Shown here: piece by piece, positions 1 to 5,836 of the stretch
Position numbering within the stretch: position 1 is the first letter of the stretch
Layout of the letters: every line of letters starts with the position of its first letter
Source of the DNA: Balneolaceae bacterium
GTDB taxonomy: Bacteria > Bacteroidota > Rhodothermia > Balneolales > Balneolaceae
DNA length: 5,836 nucleotides
Assembly: GCA_007117235.1 (NCBI GenBank)
Contig: SKGY01000188.1
Location: 1-5,836, forward strand
Reading direction: 5' to 3'
Position numbers and translations under genes: made by a program
The notes under the pieces: model-generated
Seen by the model: only the letters and a program-made list of their open reading frames with translations
Told to the model about the DNA's origin: nothing
The model's database searches: none

Positions 1-1043
1 CAGGAATTCCGATGGGGCGTATTGCTGATGTGACGTCGCGCAAACTAATGATCTGTTTAGGTTTGATGATCTGGAGCCTGATGACGGTGATTAGCGGTTT
101 TGCCACTTCGTTTGCTATGCTTATTGGTGCCAGATTGTTTGTAGGAGTGAGTCAGGCAATGCTGAGTCCTGCAGTGTACTCTTATCTGGCAGACACATTT
201 TCCGAGAAGCAGAGAGCTACTGTTTTTTCGATCTATGCGAGCGGAATATTTATTGGAATTGGGTTGTCGTTTCTGGCAGGTGGAACCATCTCCTTGAACT
301 ACGATTGGCGTATGGCCATGATTGCTGTCGGGCTTCCCGGTATAATTCTCGCGCCCATAGCGTGGTTTATAATCAAAGAGCCTGAAAGAGTACAGAGATT
401 GGCAGCAACAGAGTCAACAACCTGGACTGAAATTGTATCAATCATCAAAAAACCATCAGTAAGATGGCACTTGATTGGATTCTCATTTCTTGCCTGTACA
501 GGCTATACCATTCTTGGTTTTGTTGGGAATGTGTTTAATGACTTGCATCAGCGGCCTGATTTAATTGCGCAATTTGGCTGGTTCATGTTTGGTGTGGGAG
601 GAATGGTCATTCTCTCAGGCCTGATTGCAGATTTAATTGCAAAGAAAAAGCCTGAACGGCGATTCTGGATGGGAATAATTGCGGCTCTTGCCGGGCTTCC
701 ATTCATTATCACAGGACTTTTCAGCAGTGTGCCGGAACAAGCTTTTATACTACTTGGTATTGGTGTGCTGTTTTCATCCTCATACAACGGAGTGGCTGCT
801 GCGTTGATTCAGTATTTTGTTGAATCACGTCAGCGGGCGCTTGCTGGTGGTCTGTATCTTTTTGTAATAAGTATTGCCGGGTTTGGGTTTGGTCCGCCAA
901 TAACGGGTTGGTTAACGGATTCAGTTTTTTCAGGTGACTATGCCGTATCTTATGCTATTACTACCGTGATGACCATTTGCTCAGCGGGGGCAACCTTTTC
1001 ATTCATCAAAGGCATTAAAAGTTATAACACAGATGTTGTGTGA
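1..1043 (+). CDS. MFS transporter, Spinster-like, 5' end missing
   Basis: This is an inner-membrane secondary transporter of the major facilitator superfamily; the substrate cannot be read from the sequence. The reading frame is open to the left edge (codons G-I-P precede the ATG at position 12), so that ATG is internal and the true start lies upstream. The first visible residues, GIPMGRIADVTSRK, match MFS motif A, the loop between TM2 and TM3, so roughly 60 N-terminal residues are missing. Counting from the Met at 12, ten hydrophobic segments follow at about 11-31, 34-57, 71-92, 101-123, 152-174, 188-209, 218-239, 243-268, 277-301 and 312-333, fitting TM3-TM12. The WRMAMIAVGLPG stretch (99-110) followed by KEPER resembles the TM6 region of Spinster-like and organic-anion MFS members. 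It ends in TGA, and the next gene begins 76 bases later. The family call is firm; the subfamily is tentative. Confidence 0.9.
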   Translation, partial: GIPMGRIADVTSRKLMICLGLMIWSLMTVISGFATSFAMLIGARLFVGVSQAMLSPAVYSYLADTFSEKQRATVFSIYASGIFIGIGLSFLAGGTISLNYDWRMAMIAVGLPGIILAPIAWFIIKEPERVQRLAATESTTWTEIVSIIKKPSVRWHLIGFSFLACTGYTILGFVGNVFNDLHQRPDLIAQFGWFMFGVGGMVILSGLIADLIAKKKPERRFWMGIIAALAGLPFIITGLFSSVPEQAFILLGIGVLFSSSYNGVAAALIQYFVESRQRALAGGLYLFVISIAGFGFGPPITGWLTDSVFSGDYAVSYAITTVMTICSAGATFSFIKGIKSYNTDVV

Positions 1044-1119
1044 ATCTTGAATTTGCTTAGTTTGAAAATAGCAGCACCTTGTGTAATCTTATAAAAATTT
1101 AAACGACTTAAGACCTGTT

Positions 1120-2295
1120 TTGTCAGAAAAAGAAGAAAATGAACTTCCGGAAAATGGTGACCATACCAGCTGGAGTGAATCACCATACCTTATTATAAAA
1201 GGCTTTTTGATGGGCTCTGCTGATATTGTGCCCGGTGTCAGCGGCGGAACGATGGCCCTTATTACCGGTATCTACAATCGATTGATTTTTGCTATAAAAA
1301 GTGTAGATGCAACTACCATTTCAAATACCTTAAAACTCCGCTTTAAAACCGTATTTGAGCACTTCCACTGGAAGTTTCTCCTGCTTCTATTCACCGGAAT
1401 TTTTTTAGCGATTATATTTTTTACAAGGGTTGTACCACTTCAGGTATATATGTTCACACACCCTGAAATTGTTTACGGGCTCTTTTTTGGCCTGATAGTG
1501 GGATCCATATTTTTGTTGGTAGGAGAAATTGAATCATCGAAGAGAAGCTGGAAAAATCTCATTCCACTCACTGCAGGAGCTTTGTTTGGATTTTGGATTG
1601 TAACGTTGGTTCCAACTGATACACCAGAAACATTCTGGTTTGTATTCATAAGTGGGGCAATCTCAATCTGTGCTATGATTCTGCCGGGCATTTCAGGCTC
1701 ATATTTATTACTCATATTTAGAAAGTATGATTATATCCTTGCCCAGTTTGGGGAGATAGGAGGTATTGATACTGTAGCTGCCATCTTTAATTTGATACCA
1801 TTTATTTTAGGAGCCATTACCGGACTGGCACTTTTTTCGAGGCTTCTCTCATGGCTGCTCAAACATCAATATGCTGTCACACTGTTAGTACTGATTGGTT
1901 TTCTGATAGGCTCACTATATGTGATCTGGCCTTATCAGGAGAGAACATTTACTGAAAGTGTTCGAGACGTTCAGGTTTTACCGATAAGTGACCCACTGGT
2001 TCAGGATCTGATGGAAAGAGATGAATCATTCATGGCGCCAAGATATCAGCGAATTGGGAAAGAATTAACCCCTGATGCAGCTTTTGACCAATTCAGAAGA
2101 GTGGAAGTAGAAACAGTTTCCAGGAAACTGATTTCAAGTGACCCATTTTTTCCAACAAACATGAGTGAAGATCTCAAAGAGAAAACGAATGTTAACGGAG
2201 GAATATTTGGAGTAATTGTAGGCCTTATAATGATAGCAGGTATTTCCCTATTGAGAAAGGCGAGTGGAAATACGAATTTAAGAGACAAGAAATAA
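1120..2295 (+). CDS. popT: DUF368 family polyprenyl-phosphate transporter (PopT-like)
   Basis: This is a multi-pass inner-membrane protein of the DUF368 family. Published work on the family (PopT) shows that members recycle undecaprenyl phosphate, the lipid carrier for peptidoglycan and other envelope polymers, back across the membrane. Both signature motifs of the internal repeat are present: PGVSGGT at residues 38-44 and PGISGSY at 189-195. Hydrophobic segments lie near 85-103, 117-135, 145-164, 171-200, 219-240, 250-270 and 361-378. The protein is 391 residues, longer than the roughly 280-310 usual for the family. The excess is a polar, charged stretch at about 272-359 before the last membrane segment. 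The start is inferred to be TTG at 1120: no in-frame ATG or GTG lies between the upstream stop at 1084 and ATG 1210, and starting at 1210 would remove the conserved IIKGF lead-in. Only a weak AAGA-type ribosome site precedes it. A stress-protein gene follows after 65 bases, probably co-transcribed. Confidence 0.92.
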   Translation: MSEKEENELPENGDHTSWSESPYLIIKGFLMGSADIVPGVSGGTMALITGIYNRLIFAIKSVDATTISNTLKLRFKTVFEHFHWKFLLLLFTGIFLAIIFFTRVVPLQVYMFTHPEIVYGLFFGLIVGSIFLLVGEIESSKRSWKNLIPLTAGALFGFWIVTLVPTDTPETFWFVFISGAISICAMILPGISGSYLLLIFRKYDYILAQFGEIGGIDTVAAIFNLIPFILGAITGLALFSRLLSWLLKHQYAVTLLVLIGFLIGSLYVIWPYQERTFTESVRDVQVLPISDPLVQDLMERDESFMAPRYQRIGKELTPDAAFDQFRRVEVETVSRKLISSDPFFPTNMSEDLKEKTNVNGGIFGVIVGLIMIAGISLLRKASGNTNLRDKK

Positions 2296-2346
2296 TTGAA
2301 AGGTATTATCCAGTAATCGGCAGAATACAAATCAACACCACTAATT

Positions 2347-2355
2347 AAAGAGGAG
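2347..2355 (+). promoter_or_regulatory. Strong ribosome binding site of the UspA-like gene
   Basis: The purine run AAAGAGGAG lies five bases before the ATG at 2361, at good Shine-Dalgarno spacing. It fixes the start of the stress-protein gene. It also stands out because the other three starts visible in the window have weak or no such sequence. Confidence 0.75.
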
Positions 2356-2360
2356 ATATC

Positions 2361-3350
2361 ATGATTGAACTTAAAAAGATTTTAGTACCAACAGACTTTT
2401 CTAAGGGATCTGAAAAGGCATATCCGGTAGCACAAAATATTGCTGATACGTTTGGTGGGACGATCGATTTTCTGCACATCGTACCAACCTTGAAATACTT
2501 CAATGAAAGTATCAAAGGTCTTGGTGTTCCACTCGATATGAATAAAGATATCTATCCGCATGTGATCGATGATTCTGAAAAGAACTTGAAGAAGTTGATG
2601 GGGCAATACCTAAAGGATAAAAACAGAGGGGATTATTTCGTAAAAATTGAGAGAAAACCTTCAGAAGCAATCTCTACGTTTGCCATAAAAAATGACTACG
2701 ATCTGGTAATAATGGGAGCAAAGGGGAAAGATGAGACATCACTTATGCGTGGCTCAGTAACCGAGCGTGTTATCCGTAAATCAAAAGTACCTGTATTCTC
2801 AGTCGGTGATCGGTTTGATATGAATAATATCAAGAATGTTGTAATGCCAACTGATACATCAGAACTCTCACTGGCTTCATTCCCACTGACAGTGGCACTG
2901 GCCGATTCGTTTAACGCTCATATTACTCTTTTTAATGTGATCGAACTATATGGCAGCATATCTGAAGATATCCCGAGAACAGCCGGTAAGGGGGAGATGA
3001 TCTCAATCTATGAGGGTATTATTGAGAGGCTTAATAAATTTCTGACTAAACGAAAGATAGATAATATCCATATCCAGCGAACCGGAGTTATGTTTGAGGA
3101 TGAAGTGGTGATAACTGACGGTGATGACAGCAGGACTTTGTCACTCTTTACTAAAATTGAAAAAGGAGTGTCGGCTCACTATGAGATTGAAAACTACGCA
3201 TCAGAGCATGCTGACTTGGTAGTGATGGCTACTCACGGACATAGCGGCTTTGCACATCTTATACTCGGATCAACTGCTGAGAAGGTCGCCCAGTATGTTA
3301 AAAAGCCTGTCATTTCTGTTCGACCAACTGAAGATGATTTTAGCAATTAA
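2361..3350 (+). CDS. Universal stress protein, tandem UspA domains
   Basis: This is a cytoplasmic universal stress protein with two Usp domains in one chain (329 residues). Such proteins usually bind ATP or another nucleotide and support survival under stress or growth arrest; the specific role here is unknown. Domain 1 spans about 4-149: it opens with KKILVPTDFS (Asp12) and ends with the nucleotide loop GAKG...GS (G119, G122, G131-S132), then RVIRKSKVPVFSV. Domain 2 spans about 157-322: VVMPTDTSELS (Asp165), then ATHG...GS (A290, G293, G303-S304) and KKPVISV. The second loop has the standard nine residues between G and GS, but the first has eight. Domain 2 also carries about 24 extra residues near 244-267. 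The start is set by a strong ribosome binding site. The gene lies 65 bases after the DUF368 gene and a terminator-like hairpin follows it, so it is probably the last gene of that unit. Two-domain Usp proteins are common in Bacteroidota and relatives. Confidence 0.93.
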   Translation: MIELKKILVPTDFSKGSEKAYPVAQNIADTFGGTIDFLHIVPTLKYFNESIKGLGVPLDMNKDIYPHVIDDSEKNLKKLMGQYLKDKNRGDYFVKIERKPSEAISTFAIKNDYDLVIMGAKGKDETSLMRGSVTERVIRKSKVPVFSVGDRFDMNNIKNVVMPTDTSELSLASFPLTVALADSFNAHITLFNVIELYGSISEDIPRTAGKGEMISIYEGIIERLNKFLTKRKIDNIHIQRTGVMFEDEVVITDGDDSRTLSLFTKIEKGVSAHYEIENYASEHADLVVMATHGHSGFAHLILGSTAEKVAQYVKKPVISVRPTEDDFSN

Positions 3351-3370
3351 AGCTGAAATTAGTTGAAGTC

Positions 3371-3432
3371 ACCTCATCGGTTTTGACTGATCTGTGTATC
3401 CGGCAGATTAAAGAGTGAGCCGATGGGGTTTT
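3371..3432 (+). terminator. Probable rho-independent terminator after the UspA-like gene
   Basis: ACCTCATCGG (3371-3380) pairs with CCGATGGGGT (3420-3429) as a ten-pair basal stem with one G-T wobble. Inside it, ATCTG (3390-3394) pairs with CAGAT (3404-3408) around a nine-base loop. A short T-run (3429-3432, then CTGTT) follows directly. The hairpin starts 21 bases after the stop codon of the stress-protein gene. The long interrupted stem and short T-run make it a less than ideal terminator; it could instead be a 3' mRNA-stabilising hairpin. Confidence 0.55.
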
Positions 3433-3619
3433 CTGTTATATGCCTAACCGTCTACATTTCAGTCAATTGTAATTAAAAACATTAAAAGTAATTGCTTTTA
3501 TGTTTTGAATGATGCAATTTCACCCCCAAGAAAGATGATCAAAATCAAAAGAGATTATCGAATCTTTTCGGCGCAGGGTGCGTACTCAGTCACGTCAAAT
3601 CTAATCTATAAGCATACAT
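3433..3619 (+). promoter_or_regulatory. Gene-free leader of the M16 peptidase pair; promoter not located
   Basis: This AT-rich stretch lies between the terminator-like hairpin and the first peptidase gene, so the promoter of the peptidase pair is expected here. No sequence fits a sigma-70 consensus or the Bacteroidota TTTG/TAnnTTTG pattern well at correct spacing. The nearest is TATGTTTTG at 3499-3507, with one extra T and no partner at the right distance. A short inverted repeat, AATTGC (3490-3495) with GCAATT (3514-3519), surrounds this spot. No Shine-Dalgarno sequence precedes the ATG at 3620. Only tiny reading frames of about ten codons occur, with no sign of being genes. Confidence 0.35.
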
Positions 3620-5134
3620 ATGAAAATTTTTAAAACTACTATTGCTGGAATTATTTTTGCGATAGCTATCCCAATTCTGGGTATTTCGCAAAATTTAGAA
3701 TCGTTCGAAGAACGGGTAACAGAGTTTACCCTTGATAATGGATTGCACTTTATCATCGTGGAGAGAAACGTAGCCCCGGTTGCGCATTTTTTCTCACTCG
3801 TTGATGTAGGTTCAGCAAACGAGCCTGTTGGCAATACCGGAATTGCTCATATTTTTGAACATATGGTATTCAAAGGAAGCCATACTATCGGTACAACCAA
3901 CTATGAAGAGGAAGTTCAGTACATCAATCAGATGGACGACGCCTATACTGCGTGGCTTCAAGAGTATAATAAGTTCGAGACAGATGAAGAGCGTTTAGCC
4001 GAACTCTGGGCTGTATTTGAAGAGCTTCAAGAAAAAGCCGGAGAGTTTGTGGTAAATAATGAGTTCACTCAAATTATTGAACGTGAGGGTGCAACCGGAG
4101 TTAATGCGTTTGCATCTGCTGATGCAACAGGCTACTTCTACAGTCTCCCCCAGAATAAAGCTGAACTTTGGTTTATGCTTGAAGCAGACAGATTTATGAA
4201 TCCTGTGATGCGTGAGTTCTACATTGAGAAAGATGTAATCTATGAAGAACGAAGAATGAGAACGGATTCAAACCCGTTTGGCCGACTCCTTGAAGAGTTT
4301 GCTGCAACAGCATTTTCTGCACATCCATACAAAAATCCGGTTGTCGGCTGGCCTTCTGATATCAGAAATACAACCATCGCTGATGCATGGGACTATCATG
4401 AAAAATTTTATGCACCATCAAGCTTTACGATCTCCATTGTAGGAGATGTTGATCCGGCTGAAATGAGGCGATTGGCAGAAAAATATTTCGGCCCAATGCC
4501 ATATAGAGATCCTGCACCGGAGCTTAAAGTTGAGGAGCCTACTCAGCGTGGCGAACGACGTTTTGTAATTGAAGAGCGTTCCCAGCCAATATACCTTGAA
4601 GGTTATCATACGGTTAACAATCAGCATCCTGATTATCAGGCACTGAACCTGTTGGGTAATATTTTATCATCAGGCAGAACATCGAGGTTATATCGGAAAA
4701 TGGTTGTTGAAGATCAGTCTGCACTTCAGGCTAGTGCATTACATGGTTATCCAGGTTCAAAATATCCGGGAATGTTTCTCGCTTATGTTATTCCAAACCA
4801 GGGTGTTGAAATGGAAGACGTTGAGCAGACTCTGAGAGATGAGTTTCAAAAAATAATTGACGAAGGAGTTACTGAAGAGGAGCTGGAAAGAGTAAGAACC
4901 AATGCAAGAGCAGGGTTGGTACGTTCACTAACATCAAACCAGGGAATTGCACAGACCATGGCATTTGCTCATGTAAACGGTGGAAGCTGGAAAACTGCAT
5001 TTACAAATCTGGACCGACTAAATGAAGTTACTGTAGAGGATATCCAGCGAGTAGCAGAAACCTACATCAAAAAAAGTAACCGTACTGTAGGAATGATTAA
5101 AAATGTACAGGACGAAAATGTGGCCAGTAACTAA
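3620..5134 (+). CDS. Secreted M16 family zinc metallopeptidase, catalytically intact
   Basis: This is a two-domain M16B (pitrilysin/processing-peptidase family) zinc endopeptidase, expected to be exported and to degrade peptides or unfolded segments in the periplasm. Residues 1-24 form a signal peptide: Lys at 2 and 5, a hydrophobic core at 8-20, and probable cleavage after GISQ or nearby. The inverted zinc site HIFEH is at 77-81 (His77, Glu80 and His81). The third ligand is probably Glu209 in DVIYEERRM. NAFASADATGYF (162-173) and the HPY...GWPSD region (235-247) are typical of the family. The C-terminal domain shows SGRTSRLYRKMV at 351-362. About 50 charged, probably helical residues (99-148) lie between the zinc site and the NAFASAD segment; I recall this insertion from one M16 subfamily. 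The start is certain: the in-frame stop at 3602 leaves only ATG 3620. The next gene begins 13 bases after the stop and encodes a second, zinc-less M16 protein, so the two probably form an operon and a heterodimer. Confidence 0.94.
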   Translation: MKIFKTTIAGIIFAIAIPILGISQNLESFEERVTEFTLDNGLHFIIVERNVAPVAHFFSLVDVGSANEPVGNTGIAHIFEHMVFKGSHTIGTTNYEEEVQYINQMDDAYTAWLQEYNKFETDEERLAELWAVFEELQEKAGEFVVNNEFTQIIEREGATGVNAFASADATGYFYSLPQNKAELWFMLEADRFMNPVMREFYIEKDVIYEERRMRTDSNPFGRLLEEFAATAFSAHPYKNPVVGWPSDIRNTTIADAWDYHEKFYAPSSFTISIVGDVDPAEMRRLAEKYFGPMPYRDPAPELKVEEPTQRGERRFVIEERSQPIYLEGYHTVNNQHPDYQALNLLGNILSSGRTSRLYRKMVVEDQSALQASALHGYPGSKYPGMFLAYVIPNQGVEMEDVEQTLRDEFQKIIDEGVTEEELERVRTNARAGLVRSLTSNQGIAQTMAFAHVNGGSWKTAFTNLDRLNEVTVEDIQRVAETYIKKSNRTVGMIKNVQDENVASN

Positions 5135-5147
5135 CAGACATACCAAA

Positions 5148-5836
5148 ATGAATATGAAATCTATGAAACGTTTATCCATACTCTTTTTTGCGCTGGTATT
5201 TTCTGTATCCTGCGCTACACAAGAACGAGCAACCATGCAGTCTCAGCAGCGAGGCGTGCCTGTAGATGTTGAAGGACTACAATATCCAGACTTAAATCCA
5301 TATCAGATTCCTGATATTGAGACCTTTGAATTAGAAAATGGAATCAAGTTTTATCTTGTAGAAGACGACGAAGTTCCGTTGATAAATCTCAGTATGATTG
5401 TTCGGGCAGGTTCATTTATGGAGCCTGATGATAAGGTTGGTCTCGCTTCAATCACAGCTAATGTTATGAGGAATGGCGGCTCAGAAGCCTATCCTGAAAA
5501 TGAGCTGAACCAGCTTCTTGAGGACAAAGCAGCCCGTATTGAATTCGGAATGGGCTTCACAAGCGGTTCTGCCTCACTTAATTCGTTGAAAGAAGATTTT
5601 GATGAATTGCTACCTGTGTTATTGGATGTGATGATGAATCCACTGCTTCCGCAGGAAAAAATTGATCTGGCTGTTACTCAGAGAAGATCCGGTATTTCTA
5701 GACGGAATGACAATGCACAGCAGGTGGGATTCAGAGAGTTTGAAAGACTGCTTTATGGGAAAGATTCTCCCCAGGGACGAATGTTGGAGCATTGGACTCT
5801 GGATGCCATTTCAAGAGATGATCTGGCAGCGTTCCA
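5148..5836 (+). CDS. M16 family pseudopeptidase, lipoprotein-like, 3' end outside window
   Basis: This is the N-terminal 229 residues of a second M16 family protein; the frame is still open at the right edge. The M16 fold is recognisable from FELENGIKFYLVEDDEVPLI (60-79), VRAGS (85-89), GLASITANVM (98-107), then NGGSEAYPENEL. Where active members read GLAHxxEHM, this one has Ser101, Ala104 and Asn105, so all three HxxEH residues are gone and it should not bind catalytic zinc. The leader MKRLSILFFALVFSVSC (6-22) looks like a lipoprotein signal with Cys22 as the lipidated residue, although Ser at -3 is a weak lipobox; about 35 low-complexity linker residues follow. ATG codons at 5148, 5154 and 5163 are all possible starts, none with a Shine-Dalgarno sequence. 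The first is given here, but 5163 gives a more typical signal peptide. Coupling to the active M16 gene 13 bases upstream suggests it is the non-catalytic partner subunit. Confidence 0.88.
   Translation, partial: MNMKSMKRLSILFFALVFSVSCATQERATMQSQQRGVPVDVEGLQYPDLNPYQIPDIETFELENGIKFYLVEDDEVPLINLSMIVRAGSFMEPDDKVGLASITANVMRNGGSEAYPENELNQLLEDKAARIEFGMGFTSGSASLNSLKEDFDELLPVLLDVMMNPLLPQEKIDLAVTQRRSGISRRNDNAQQVGFREFERLLYGKDSPQGRMLEHWTLDAISRDDLAAF

Noticed and set aside
1..12. GAATTC (EcoRI site) at the left edge as a possible cloning junction
   Set aside because: The bases are in frame and encode G-I-P, which continues naturally into MFS motif A; there is no sign of vector sequence.
1062..1095. TTGAAA (1062-1067) and TATAAA (1090-1095) as a promoter for the DUF368 gene
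   Set aside because: Each box looks good alone, but the 22-base spacing is too long for a sigma-70 promoter, and in AT-rich DNA such boxes arise by chance.
2296..2328. TTGAAA just after the DUF368 stop codon as a -35 box for the UspA-like gene
   Set aside because: No reasonable -10 sequence lies 16-18 bases downstream, so it was not called as a promoter.
3440..3538. Small reading frames at 3440-3472 and 3509-3538 as leader peptides
   Set aside because: They have only about ten codons, no ribosome site and no attenuator-like pattern such as repeated codons; chance is the simplest explanation.
3601..3834. Minus-strand reading frame of 77 codons over the start of the M16 peptidase gene
   Set aside because: It overlaps a clear signal peptide and zinc-site coding region, and its translation has no recognisable domain. 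The other reverse-strand frames (for example 548-787, 1473-1715, 2046-2330, 2382-2606, 4418-4627 and 5018-5236) were dismissed for the same reason.
5018..5236. Minus-strand reading frame spanning the junction of the two M16 genes
   Set aside because: Both forward frames here are well-supported peptidase genes, and the reverse translation is a hydrophobic shadow of the signal peptide region.

Overview
The window holds five forward-strand genes, two of them cut by the window edges. It looks like ordinary chromosomal housekeeping and envelope DNA. No RNA genes, mobile elements, CRISPR arrays or long repeats were seen. The host is probably a Gram-negative bacterium of the Bacteroidota/Balneolota/Rhodothermota neighbourhood. 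This rests on moderately AT-rich DNA, mostly absent Shine-Dalgarno sequences, a tandem-domain universal stress protein, and paired secreted M16 peptidases, one with a lipoprotein-like leader. The assignment is inference from gene style, not from a marker gene.

Left part (1-3350): the 3' portion of a major facilitator transporter is followed by a DUF368 membrane protein, the PopT family of polyprenyl-phosphate transporters. A two-domain UspA-type stress protein comes next. The gaps are 76 and 65 bases with no convincing terminator, so read-through is likely. A hairpin followed by a short T-run at 3371-3432 probably ends this transcription unit.

Right part (3433-5836): after a gene-free leader of about 190 bases comes a secreted M16 zinc peptidase with an intact HxxEH site. 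Thirteen bases later a second M16 protein begins and runs off the right edge. It has a lipoprotein-type leader, and its HxxEH site is replaced by non-ligand residues. This is the active-plus-inactive arrangement known from heterodimeric M16B enzymes and mitochondrial processing peptidase, here apparently in the periplasm or at a membrane.

I do not see a clearly undescribed system. The items most worth a second look are the large soluble insertion in the DUF368 protein, the atypical nucleotide loop and insertion in the stress protein, and the peptidase/pseudopeptidase pair.
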